Below are positions 22,578 through 34,872 of a stretch of DNA of 64,000 bases, one piece after another. Position 1 is the first letter of the stretch. Each line of letters opens with the position of its first letter. This DNA is from Haliclystus octoradiatus. Taxonomy: Eukaryota > Cnidaria > Staurozoa > Stauromedusae > Haliclystidae. The stretch is taken from contig OU744447.1 of NCBI GenBank assembly GCA_916610825.1, positions 28,842,561 to 28,906,560 on the forward strand. The letters run 5' to 3'. The notes beneath the pieces were generated by a model, which searched no databases, had not been told where the DNA came from, and saw nothing but the letters and a program-made list of their open reading frames with translations. The position numbers and the translations under genes were made by a program.

Positions 22578-25031
22578 TCAAGCAACTGCAACTGCGTTCT
22601 TGTTGATTTGTGTCACATGATGATCACATGGAACAATCTGCCATGTGCCTTTGCAAGGACATTCTTTCAACCATCTTTGAACCCATCTACTTATAGAGTA
22701 TTGTGCATCCACTTGGCGAACAGCCATCAGACACAAACATTTATTACATTTACGAAGTGAGTCATCCTTCGTAATAGTTACATAACAACAATTAACACCA
22801 TCATAAATGCATCCTTCTTGGATATTAAGCGGCATCCGTCCCATCATCAATGGATTGCAAGATGACATATTGGCATAACAGCCTAACTGCGTGCTGGTAG
22901 ATTCTTGTTGAAACATATATGTCTCAAAAGGACAGTCAAATCTCTTCCTGCTAGTCAGTACACTGAAGGAGGGTTGATTTGCACTAACAGAGTAATAGCT
23001 TGATGGCATAGATCGCAACGGTACTTCATCAATACTAGAAATATCTATCACGCCATGATTTAAAATATCTTTCAACTTTGAAAAGAATTTGAAAATTGGT
23101 GGAAGATAATCAAATGGTATACAAGGGAAGAATGTGGGTTGAGCTGGGCCACTAGATTGGATTAGAATATAGTGAAGCAATAATAGTTCTTTCAGTAAAG
23201 AAATGGTTCCTTTCTGTAAAATATTGATGATGACTGCTAGATGTGGACCTGTGTTGGTCGATGTAAGAAATAACTGTGACAACTGAGCACAAAATTCAAC
23301 AGCCCAGTGTAGAAAGTTTTGTAATTGCCCTAGATTTTCAAGGCCAGCTGCGGTTTCACGTATGTCTACAGCCTTTGCTAATTTCCTTATGTCTACTTCA
23401 TTGGATTTTAAACAAAGGTTTCTTATAGCAGCCATAACATTCATTTCTTTATCTGCAAATATACTTTGAAAAGCGAATGATATATATGAATGGATATGTC
23501 TCAGACGAATAGCATTGTAACATATACTAACACCATAGTATGTGTCATCTATAATAGTAAATAGATGAGCAAGTATTTCAGCCAATTGTGTATATGTGAT
23601 AGGTATTGTATGCTTGTTGGTAACATTCTCATTTACCAATGAAATGCAATGTTCAATGAGGTTAGCTCCAAAGCAGCTACAAAGCAGTGCTACTTCCCAG
23701 ACACTTATGCCTACCAATTGGCAATACACAAACATGTCAAATACCGTATGGGCCAATTGTTGATCACCCAGCTGTTTGAAAGAGTTTTTAACAAGTATAA
23801 ATGTATTGGATTTATTAGTCAGAGCTAATACACAGACATCACAAGGAGAGAATGTAATAAAAGTTACATGCTCATCATCCTCAAGAGGTAGATTGAAAAG
23901 AGACGTCGTCACACAAGACTCAGAATCAGCAAGATTTAATGTCTTTCCATCTGTTGATGTGAAACACAGATACGAACGCAATGCGTTCTGTATCTCAGCT
24001 GACTGACCATTAAACACTAATCTTCCTCCACACATTACACTTGCATCACTGCTGCACTTTTCTGAAGCAAGGAGGCACCAAACTTGTTGAGTACCACTAG
24101 CTACCTGCTCAGTTGTGCGCTTCTTCAGTTGCGGATGAGTGTTTAGCTGTTCTCTTTGTAGCTCAAATCTTTGCAAAAAATTATCGTCCCCTGACTTTGT
24201 TGCAACAATTAATTGTTCTTTACTTCCCACAATCTGATAATTAATATTAGTAACATGATAGGGCTGCAGTATACCGCAGATAGTTGAGCTTAAACATGGA
24301 CAGTACTCAATATGCACTGTATATTTAGGACAGTTAAAGAGAATAGTAAGGGAGAACATTTCAATTTCTTCAGTCGCATTCAATACAGCAATTAATAATT
24401 TCCCGTTATCTGTGTAAGCTGCTGTGGCTTTAACGCATTTAAACCGTGTTATACCTAGGCAACTCCCTATTGCATCACATGGCGGAGTAGCGAATATAAT
24501 ATGTACATAGCCTGTACAAGATACCATAATTACGGTACTTTCTTTTTGACCACCAATGTTGGTGATACACGGTTTACAATGTCTACGAAAGAAACCTTTT
24601 GTTGTGAGATATGTCTGATGTTGTTGATTGAAATTTGAATCTAGATCATTACCAATCCAATCTGCAAAAATCATCCTTTCCTCATTTATAGCTGAGAACG
24701 TATGATAAACTTCCCATTTTTCAGTGAAATGATTTTTATTCCATAGCTTACAACAGCCAGCTTTGTCAACTGTAAGCAATCTATTTCCAGTAGCATCCCA
24801 TTTTATAAAATCGATTGGTCTATCATGGCCTGATGCAAAAGCTGATTTTTCCCAGGGTCTGTTTGGATCAAATATACAAACGTTTCTGACAGGATATTTA
24901 TCAGGATTTTTCAAAGAATCATCAAAGTTGACAGCAATCAATCCTTTTCTCGACCAAGATCCAATAGCTTCTAGAGATTCTGTGTTGTTATTTGATAATT
25001 CAGCTTTGTAATGCACCTCTAAGGACGCCAT
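22578..25031 (-). CDS. MED16: Mediator of RNA polymerase II transcription subunit 16
   Basis: MED16 belongs to the tail module of the nuclear Mediator complex, which links DNA-bound activators to RNA polymerase II. The 817-residue frame is uninterrupted. The N-terminal half is a WD40-like propeller: the repeat at about residues 68-99 contains SGHDRPIDFIKWDATGNRLL and KLWN. The helical middle includes a segment like the MED16 family (LENLGQLQNFLHWAVEF, about 580-597). The C-terminus has the family's cysteine pattern and Trp-rich end (RKCNKCLCLMAV, then SISRWVQRWLKECPCKGTW). Length is close to the vertebrate protein, which is somewhat under 900 residues. The start is chosen because ATG lies in a YY1-like context (GAAGATGGCG) and reading upstream is closed. 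The coding region has no intron, unlike the many-intron USO1 next door and vertebrate MED16. It is divergent from USO1, 276 bp away, and probably shares its promoter. Confidence 0.9.
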   Translation of the reverse strand: MASLEVHYKAELSNNNTESLEAIGSWSRKGLIAVNFDDSLKNPDKYPVRNVCIFDPNRPWEKSAFASGHDRPIDFIKWDATGNRLLTVDKAGCCKLWNKNHFTEKWEVYHTFSAINEERMIFADWIGNDLDSNFNQQHQTYLTTKGFFRRHCKPCITNIGGQKESTVIMVSCTGYVHIIFATPPCDAIGSCLGITRFKCVKATAAYTDNGKLLIAVLNATEEIEMFSLTILFNCPKYTVHIEYCPCLSSTICGILQPYHVTNINYQIVGSKEQLIVATKSGDDNFLQRFELQREQLNTHPQLKKRTTEQVASGTQQVWCLLASEKCSSDASVMCGGRLVFNGQSAEIQNALRSYLCFTSTDGKTLNLADSESCVTTSLFNLPLEDDEHVTFITFSPCDVCVLALTNKSNTFILVKNSFKQLGDQQLAHTVFDMFVYCQLVGISVWEVALLCSCFGANLIEHCISLVNENVTNKHTIPITYTQLAEILAHLFTIIDDTYYGVSICYNAIRLRHIHSYISFAFQSIFADKEMNVMAAIRNLCLKSNEVDIRKLAKAVDIRETAAGLENLGQLQNFLHWAVEFCAQLSQLFLTSTNTGPHLAVIINILQKGTISLLKELLLLHYILIQSSGPAQPTFFPCIPFDYLPPIFKFFSKLKDILNHGVIDISSIDEVPLRSMPSSYYSVSANQPSFSVLTSRKRFDCPFETYMFQQESTSTQLGCYANMSSCNPLMMGRMPLNIQEGCIYDGVNCCYVTITKDDSLRKCNKCLCLMAVRQVDAQYSISRWVQRWLKECPCKGTWQIVPCDHHVTQINKNAVAVA

Positions 25032-25035
25032 CTTC
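25021..25035 (-). promoter_or_regulatory. YY1-like site overlapping the MED16 start codon
   Basis: The minus strand reads GAAGATGGCGTCC across the start codon. AAGATGGCG is the core of the YY1 motif, which in animals often sits at the start codon of housekeeping genes. Binding is inferred. Confidence 0.5.
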
Positions 25036-25307
25036 AGAAATAATTTCGCGCCGTGTGATCACAAAAATGTGAAGATATATTTTAATATTCACATCATTTA
25101 TTGAAATTAAAAGAGATACAGGTGAAACGAATTACCATTAAATGCTGTGAGGGAAATTCTGCATTGTTGCCACGTTGGCGCATGCGTTTGTTATGATGGA
25201 TGGTTTTTAGAAGTGGAGGAATAAATGATCACGTTTAGTTATCAGTTTTAAATTATTTTTAAACTAAATAAGCTTTTTTATACTAATGTAATTCACGAGT
25301 ACAAGGA
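25032..25307. promoter_or_regulatory. Probable MED16/USO1 bidirectional promoter
   Basis: The 276 bp lie between two divergent start codons. They include an NRF1-like palindromic site GCGCATGCG (25178-25186) and no obvious TATA box in a consistent position. Short spacing plus NRF1/YY1-type sites is typical of shared housekeeping promoters. Transcription start sites cannot be placed from sequence alone. Confidence 0.6.
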
Positions 25308-28300
25308 ATGGAGTACTTTTCGAAAGGACTAAAATCCGTGCTTAGCACGAGAGCAGGAGAAGAGACACAAATAAACAGCGCAGACACTGTAAGTTTAGTT
25401 ATCAACCAATCACTGCCTTAGGCTTATTGAAACTAAATTTGAGTTTATTTCAAACCTATGACGCTTCGAAAAATAGACGTAGGCTACTCATAGAGCCTAT
25501 TATATTGAGTTCATTCTAGTCCTACTGTTAACTGTCTGAATACGATTTTTCCTTAATATGTAAACGTGAAGTGGCTGGCCTGTGTCAAGCATAGTTTGTT
25601 AGGCTGATTTTAATGTAAAACATCGAGCTATCCAAACATTGATTCTTTCAATGTTCATAACTCTATTTTATCACATACGTTAATGACACTTGACCATTTC
25701 AGACGTTCCAACTTCAAACCTGAAATATAGTTCTATTAAGATGTTGCAAATCTAGTCAAGGCCTACTTTTTCCTGGTCAAAACAAAAGGGTCTGGGGACA
25801 TAGGGGAAAATATTTTGAATGTTACTGTCTAATAATGTTACTGATTTAAAGGTGTCTCTAAATTTTGTATGCTATATAATCCCCAATATCCGAGCTGGGC
25901 CCTATCGATTTCAAGAAATTGATGATAATATCAATTTCATATAGTATTGTTTTTGAATCAAAATTGTACTGAAACACAATAATTATTTCAAGAAATACTA
26001 CTTTTTGATGAACGATGATAGAGCTACCGATATATAAATCTGAAGGTCACCGGCAATTTTATCGAGTCTTAAAGAATCCATATTCAATTTTCCATATAAA
26101 TCATTTAAAATACTAAATTTAAGCAAATTACGAAGAAGAATATGCAAGAAAAACAGTTGCTGTTGTTGAAAAACAGAAAAACGATTGCGTTCTGAACTGT
26201 TGAAAATCCAAACACCGCATTCAGGTCATGCGACACATTAGCCAATTTGATCTAATGTCCAATTTGATGTTCATGCATCCCATTAAAATTAAATATTGGT
26301 TTAATGAAGATATTTATTGTTCTGGTACATTGTGATGCAAAATTCAGAAGAGATTTTAGAAAAAATTAAAAATTCTGTAAGGTAAAAAATTTCCTGGGGC
26401 TACGAAAAGAAAATCTGTTGTGTTTCAAAAGGCGATATATATATGATTTAAACCTGTAGGTTATTGTCTTACCATCAGTTATTTTCAATAAGTTTGAATG
26501 ATAGGTAATGAATGTATGCAGTCCAAGTTGTTAATTCAATGTTCTAATGTCGATCTCTTTTAATTTTTCTAGATCGACAGACTTTGTGACAGAATAACAT
26601 CTTCCACCTTATTAGATGATAGGCGAGATGCTGTCAAAGCTATTCGATCATTATCAAAGGTTAACTATACGTATTGCAGATCACTTCAAATATTATTAAA
26701 ACATTAAACTCATCCACTGATGAGATCTGGCCTGGGTGCTTGATTTTTGTTGATGTTGGGATATCTATTTCTATACTTTATGCTTTATGCTCTATTTGCT
26801 TATTTATATGCTCTACTGCTCTAAATTCTTGCTTGCTTATAATGCTTTATGAGCTCTATAGCCTAAGCTTTTTTGCTCTAGCCTACAGTTTCAACATCAT
26901 TGGCTATATAATGTAAAATGAATCCAAATGGTATTATGAACTAAATTGCATAATTATATTAGGCCTACATAGAAAAACAACTAATTGTACATGTAAGGAT
27001 AGAAGGCAAACAGTACTTAGGCCTACACTACATGCCATTCTTTACACTGAAATTCATTATGTGACTCAATGTGTAGCCTACACAAACTCTCAGAGTTTGC
27101 TCTTGTCTTCAGAGCTATCATTTACATCACCATTATTTTTATAACAGAAATACAAATTGGAAGTTGGTACCAAGTCAATGGATCTATTGATGAATCTACT
27201 CCAAACTGACCGGTAGGTTTGTAAATTTACATAATTAAGTGTCTTTCTCAATTCACAATAGATTGAAATTACAAATCATCTTGACTCGCAGCTATCTTTA
27301 CTATGGGATCACAAGATTTTTACTCAGTGTTAAATGTGACTCAAAGATCAGCAATAGTTATGATGTGATGAGTCTGTAGCCTGCGTGCAGACCCAAATCT
27401 TTTTTTGATGATTTAATAGGGTCCGTATGGGCTAATCTTGTCAGACAGCTTGCGCTGAACTGAATAAGGTAAGAAAGTAATGTAGACTAATGTAGACGTG
27501 TCGCCCTACCAAAGGAACCCGTCCCATATCCACTCCTCTATTTCTAGAGGAATGGCTTATTTCGTTGAGAGCAATGATTTTAAACGCTATTTATTGATCT
27601 CATCCGTGACACTGCAGATCAATTTTAACAGATTTCATGGTAGATAGGTCTCAATTGTCAATGCGCAACAATGCGCCACAACTACGGTAGTCACAATGCA
27701 ATTCCCTCTTGACCATTCCATCCGCCATCAGAAGATGGTACTCATTTTATGTTTTAGATATAAAGTCAAGGCTGAATTGACCTTAAGGGTATTTGAACCA
27801 CAGTAGATCAGATCCGGTCTGAAGTTCGGTTGCTCTGCCATCTGAGCGAATCCTCCTCCGTCATCCTAAATGACTGAATAAGGGGGAGTGGCTGAAACGT
27901 GAGAAAAGAAAAAACCATTGTTTGTCTAAATTGTTCATCAGCCAATCGCTAGCAAGTTGTTTGGTGACGCATTTCCTTCAAAGTTTATCACGTAGAACTA
28001 ACGTAGATAGTCTCATTTTATGTGATAAGCCTACTTGTACGCAAGTAAGACTAGCCTACACATGTGATAAACAGATATAGATCACATCTTTTTAACATGT
28101 CCACATTGGCTTGGGCTTAGACTAAAATAATGCAGGCATATTTAATTCGATCATTATTTACGCCCTAAATACGCCTGGAGAACGCCTTATAGCGCGCATT
28201 ACATAGCCTACATCTGTTGCATTTAACCGGTGAGAATGCCAAAATGTGTAGGCGTATTTAAATGCAAATACGCCTTCAACACCTCTCAAATACGCCTTTG

Positions 28301-30990
28301 AACTATACAGGCAAAACTGAAGGTGGAGAAAGCGCCATCCTTGGTATCCTATAATAATTTTTAATTATTCGTAAACTATTTCAACAAAGGCGGGGTTTAG
28401 ACATTTAATTTGTCTCATTTAGACGCAGTTGCATGGCAACAGCATAGCAGCAGCATAGCAACTCTCAACAAATATGCTAATGATGGCATGGAAATGATTC
28501 GGCAAACAGCAAATACAAATGAGTAGCGATTGAAGTAGGCCTATTAGATTCTCCTTTATCAATAATTTATTTCATCAATGTAAGCAAGGTTGATATAAAG
28601 TTTTATTTCATATAGCCTATCATTGGAAATCAGAAACATTTACTTGCGATTGCAAAAATCAAATCTCAAAACTGTCACATTTTGATTGTATTTAAATAAA
28701 AATTCATATCAATTTATCTACAAACTCTTCTCGACATTATCGCAAAGCTAAGTTTGTCATTCCCATTTCCAATGGGTATTTCTTGAACAGCGTATGTTTG
28801 TTGCTTCTGTATGTTGATTATTATCTTGAACATGGCTTGTAACAATCACAGAAAAGGCGAACGATTTCCTTCCACGACTTTGTTTATAATTTTTGAATAA
28901 AACTTACGATATAATTTTGCCTTCTGACGAAATCAAATATCTTGTCTCATGACGTGGAGAACAATAATTTGATTGTGTAAAACACACTAATCAGAAAATT
29001 TGATTTATTTCCACCTGTTTAGCGCGCTTCAAGTTTTCAAATTTCTTGAAGGCGTATTTCGAGGCGTAAATAATGCATTAAATGCACCTGATTTATTTCT
29101 GCTCAAAATACACTGTTTAGCCATTGCTTTAAGTAAGCCTACTGTTACGAACATGTAGTTTTGTTATTACCTGATTATCTCACTGTGAACCTGACTGTGT
29201 TGACATATTATCCAAATTTTCAATTATCAGGATTACCAAGATATTTTTTGAAGAAGTCTTTTAATACTTTCAAAACCGCGGTGCAGATAGGTGAGAATCT
29301 ATCTAATGAAAGAGTCGAATAACGGGTCAGCTGGTCAAGAACATGGTCCATAAAATTTTTTGTTCACTAATCAACATGCAACTTCCCTAGTGTAGAAATG
29401 TAGAAGATTGAGAATTGAAATATGACCAAATGACAATTAATGGCTATCCTTTGTTTTTGATAGGAATGATAATGAGATTGTTGGTCTATCTTTGGAAACA
29501 TTATGTAACGTCATGACGACAGATTCAGCTGATGAATCCACTGAGATTAAACAGAATCTATCAATTGCTGATGCTGCAGACCTTGGAAATCAATTCACAG
29601 AAATATTTTTAAAAAGCCCAGAAAATTTAGCAACTCTTCTTTCTTTGCTTGAAGTAAGTTAATAAGATTGAAGATGAAACCCTTTATCTTAATTTTGGTT
29701 GATGGGAGGTTGGTAGCAAGATACAATAGCTAGTTGAACAGTAGCATACCTGACACCACCAACCAAGCTCCAGTCACACTGCTATGTCAGTGGAATTCCT
29801 AGTTATACTTACCTTTGTCAACCAACAAGGGTTTAGATTGGAGGGGAAAAAGTAAATATTGAACAGCGTAAAATATCAGCAGCACATAAATCAACCACAT
29901 AAATAAATAACAATAGCAACAACATTAGAATTGGGTTCATATACAAACTAGACATCATTTATTGAGATACATGACTTTGACATAACAGATCATAAGCATA
30001 CACGCAGTCACAGATCAAACAAGCCACTCAATAAGCATAAACTCCTCATTGACTTTCCTAAACCATTCAGCGATGCATTGTCAAAGCAAAGAAAGAACTG
30101 AACTCACTGGTATAGTCCTGAACTGCACTGATAACTAGCTTAATGTAAGGTCCTAGGAAGTAGGACTGACAGGGTTGCATGTGCTCAATTCAGCACTAAG
30201 GCAGATCGGGTGTCTACAAGTAGACTTTGTGCCATTTAACAGGAGAGCTTGCAGTAGGAATCAAAAATAATGTTTAACCTCAGTAAAATTTCATTTTACA
30301 ACAACCAATGCCATAGAGAGATGGATTTGAAGTTTTATCAATTACACATCATAAACAATTAGTTCAGAGCAGCCACAAGTAAAAATGACAGTAATTAATC
30401 AACTTGAGAAATTTGTAAACCAAACTTTTCTGTTTTACAATTTGATTGAAATCTTACTCTAATCTACTTTTAAATTTACGCTATTTCCATTTTATGTAAG
30501 GCGGGGATTCACGATGCCATTTTTGATGCAATTGACTTGAAACACCTATCAATGGATTCGTTATTAACCAGAGGCGTACATGGCCGGCTTCATTTCTCAA
30601 ATAAATACATCGAAGTTGATAAAAACTAATGAAAACTGTTTCCATTTTCAACAACAATGCTTTCTCAGGCTGAAGCGCTAACTAAGCAGTTTCGCACTTG
30701 AATTATTTTCTATTGTCTCTGAGCAACAGTGCAGATCGATCTTTTGTTTTTGTGTATGGTCATGCGTCAGAATTTAAATTATATAATCAATGTTTTTGAA
30801 AATTATTTATAAACTATTCGGAAGGAACGATATCACATTTGTAAACAAACCCACGCTAGGTAAATTCTTATTTATTCAACATAATCTCACATGTCGACTG
30901 ATAGTGATAGCCGGCAATTTTGCTGCAATGGAAAGACATTAATATAGAAATCAATAGACATACAAACTTCCACTTAATCGTCGACAACAA

Positions 30991-31074
<84 letters not shown>

Positions 31075-34000
31075 CATGAGCGATCGCATATAGATTTAAC
31101 GAGGATTCAAATGCGATGAAACTCGATGGAACAGTTTGATGGGATCAGTGTATTTAACTAAAAAATGTAAACAATAATAAATAGTTTTTGCTTTCAGGAA
31201 AGTGGATTGAATCAAATATTGAATAATCATATCGATGGATTCGTCATTAACCAGAGGGGTACATATGGCCGGCTTCATATTTCAAATAAATACATCTAAG
31301 TTGAGAAAAAATAATAAAAACTGTTTTGTTTTTCAACAACAATACTTTCTCAGACTGAAGCGATAATTGAACAGTTTCGCACTTGAATTAATTTTTATTG
31401 TCTCTCAAATACAAAACAGTACAATCCTTTGTTGCGACGTGACAGATAATTTGTGTATTATTTTCATTGTAGTAATTCTCAGAATGAAATTCAAGCGTAA
31501 ACAAACGTATATTTATATGAAAGTGAAAAAAAGATGTGTTATCATCTTATCTTTAGTTGGAAATTATATAATGATTGATCATAAATTATTATTGGAAAAT
31601 GACTTGGAATAGAAGGTTATGAAATTTGTAAACAAATCCGCGTTATGGAAATCAAATTACGAAGATATAACATAAAAATATTTCCTGATTATTGCAGCCA
31701 GTGTTAAATTGTACAGTACTGCGATGAAATAGAAATCAAATATAGAAACAATTGCACTACCAATTTCCACTTCATCAGTGACAATAAATAAATTAAAATA
31801 TGGACGAAAGTACATGACTGTAATTAAAAAATTAAGATGTAAAGAAATGATAAATAGTTTCCCATTCTATACTTTTTCAGAAGTCACTTGAATCATGCTT
31901 GAATAGAATTTTGAATAACCACGTTATGAATAAAGAATAATCAATGAAATTTTTTCGGGATGTGCCAGTGTTGTCAGAGGAAACAGAATTTAGAAATGTT
32001 TCTTTGATTTTTTTTTGGAGGGGGTTGTATGGCTACTTACCTTCCACTTAATTTTAAGTAGTACCTAATTTTGTAAACAAATCCTGTGCGTTCCACTTTT
32101 CACTTCTCAATATTTTGCTTCTTTGAACAGCAAAAAATAAAATAGAATATTTTCTCAATTAAATTTCGGCATCGATCATCTTTTCTACATAGATTTCTTC
32201 ATGCATTTATTTGAAACAGTTAAGTCAGATGATTCACAACTCAATCTAAGCATGCATTTGCATGCAACTCAAAGGCTAGTTGTTCAAATTTGTGCATCAA
32301 ATTGCTAGGAATTGTAGATCAACTTTGAGCTCCAAGAATTGTTATAATATTAAAGTAAAATAATAAATAATAATGTTAGCCCCTACATTGAGTTATTATA
32401 CACTAGAAGCTAAATTGTGTGTCTTGCAACTATTTGTTTCAGGAGTATGATTTTAAAGTACGATGGCCAACTGTTAAATTGCTGACAATTTTACTTCAGA
32501 ACAGAGGTCTTCAGATCCAGCAATGTGTTCTTGTTAGTCCTCTTGGTACGTAGTTGAATCTTTCTTTAATTTCCTTATCACACTATGAACCGGAAATGTT
32601 GTGAAGATCTATTGAAAAACTTTTAATAATTGAAGTCCACCGCTCTTCTTTTTCCAAAAGTTGATGAAAATTTCACAGCTGTCCGCTTATAACTTTTGCT
32701 ATATCCAATAGCAACCCTTATTTTGCTTATGCCCAACGCTCAGTGAAATCCTTATCAAATACACACTCAACTTTATATTAAGCGACCATTGGTAGGTGAA
32801 ACACAGAGAAGATAAGTAGAAACAATTTCATTAAAGTTTGTATTTAGACTGTTTTCCCATGGTGATGCCAAAACTTGATGAATAAATATCATTTGAAATG
32901 ATTAGATCTACTAACTACCCTGAGCAATTCTGATTCGTATTAAATTATTTAATTGGTTTTGGTTTTGTAAATCAAGCTTTACCAACTCGAGTTTTAATTG
33001 TAGGCCTAACGTGATTAATAAACAACAAAACAAGCAAGTTGTTGCAAGTAACAAATGAAGATCCTTGATTTGGTTAAATAATGTTATTTTTACTTGTAAA
33101 ATTTCATTTTTTTATATGTGAAATAACAACTTTTTTAAGTTTGCTTTTTTCGTTGACGGAAACTCTATATGCCACTGATGATTAAATAATATTTATATTA
33201 TTAATGATTATTATAATTGCAGGTGTTTCACGATTAATGGATCTTTTATCTGACAGCAGGGAGGTTATAAGGAATGATGTGAGTATCCTGATTGAAATAA
33301 TGATGGAATCACATTGTTTTGTGTTCAGATTAAACTTGTACTCATCTGAATTGTTTGAATCATCACCATGATTATCATTATTATCATTTATTCAGAATTT
33401 CCTGTTTTAGTTTGCACTGTACCACTTGGATAAAAAAACGTTTTGTTCACATGACTAATTCACAGCAATTCTACTTGAATGTGTTGAATTTGAGGGGTTT
33501 TTAAGTATCAATAGAAAAAAATGTTTAAGTGGGTATAAACCCCCAGACTATCTTTTCATATGTAGTAGAACACGACGTGAAAAAAACAATGTCGTAATTT
33601 TTTTTCGATCTGGAAGTTATTTCTTGGTGAAAAATGCCTTCAAAGTGATGTTTTGACCCAAATGTCGCTGAGATAAAAAGTGATTGGATCTAGCTTTATG
33701 ACGACAAAGTCACAAATCGTGTGGTTTGTCTAACAGACTTGAGAGTGGGCTGATCACGCAACGTTATCTTTGAGGTGACGTAGCTCTCTGAAAAGTCTCA
33801 CAAAAAACTCCAGAATCCCAGATGGGTTGATCTACATCATGAAAATTTGATTGAATTAAAATGTTGATGTAGGCTAATCTAACCAGACACAAATCTCTAC
33901 ATTAGTTCCTATATACGTAGCTTCATATAGGCCTACACAGCTAGCTTAAATGTAATTGTTTATGACTTTTTTTCTGTCTAGGGTTTACTTCTACTTATTC

Positions 34001-34829
34001 AACTAACAAGGGGCAATGCAGCTATCCAGGTAAAATATTTATATGCTACTTGATTGTTGTAAAAGAGTAAAATTGCGTAAAATTCAATTTAATTTAACAA
34101 GATTAGTTCCTCCCTCATGACACCCAGGTAATTTTATTTTTGCAGAAAATTGTTGCCTTTGAGAATGCATTTGATCGTTTACTTGAGATCATATCTGAAG
34201 AGGGTTACAGTGATGGTGGTAAGTAACAGTAAGATACCACTTCAACAACAACATGTTTATTAAAAAGAGATTTAATTTTATCTGAAATGAATAATGCAAA
34301 TGAGAGTTATGTTGAAAATCAATAGTTTTCTGTCCCCCGTTTTAACCATGACTTATCTATAATATTTTCAAGATGCAATACGCCTCTTCAATTAAATGCT
34401 AGGCCTACTATTTTCTACTTTTTGAATAAGTGTATATCACATTATAAGACAAATTGTAAATGTACCATAATCTACTTCAAATGTAAACTTTTTGAAAGAT
34501 CAGAAAAGCGTAGATACTGTCAAACAGATAATCAGTATTTCATTATTGAATACACTTTAAGTGCATAATATATATATATTAATATATATATATATATAAA
34601 TAGTAGATCAAAGATCACGAGTTTATTCCGTTACTCTGAGTTTCGCGTAAAGACGCTCTTCAGACGGTTTTATTAAATGACATTGTTTCATTTAATAAAA
34701 CCGTCTGAAGAGCGTCTTTACGCGAAACTCAGAGTAACGGAATAAACTCGTGATCTTTGATCTACTATTTATATTGCTCTGCTTTTAGCATTGAGCACTC
34801 AAATTGATGTTTTGCCCACACAATTACTT

Positions 34830-34872
<43 letters not shown>

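Noticed and set aside
23776..24006. Plus-strand ORFs inside MED16 (also 24763-25011)
   Set aside because: Antisense shadows of a well-supported coding region.
30868..31089. Poly-asparagine ORF on the minus strand
   Set aside because: It is only the translation of the (ATT)n microsatellite inside an intron.
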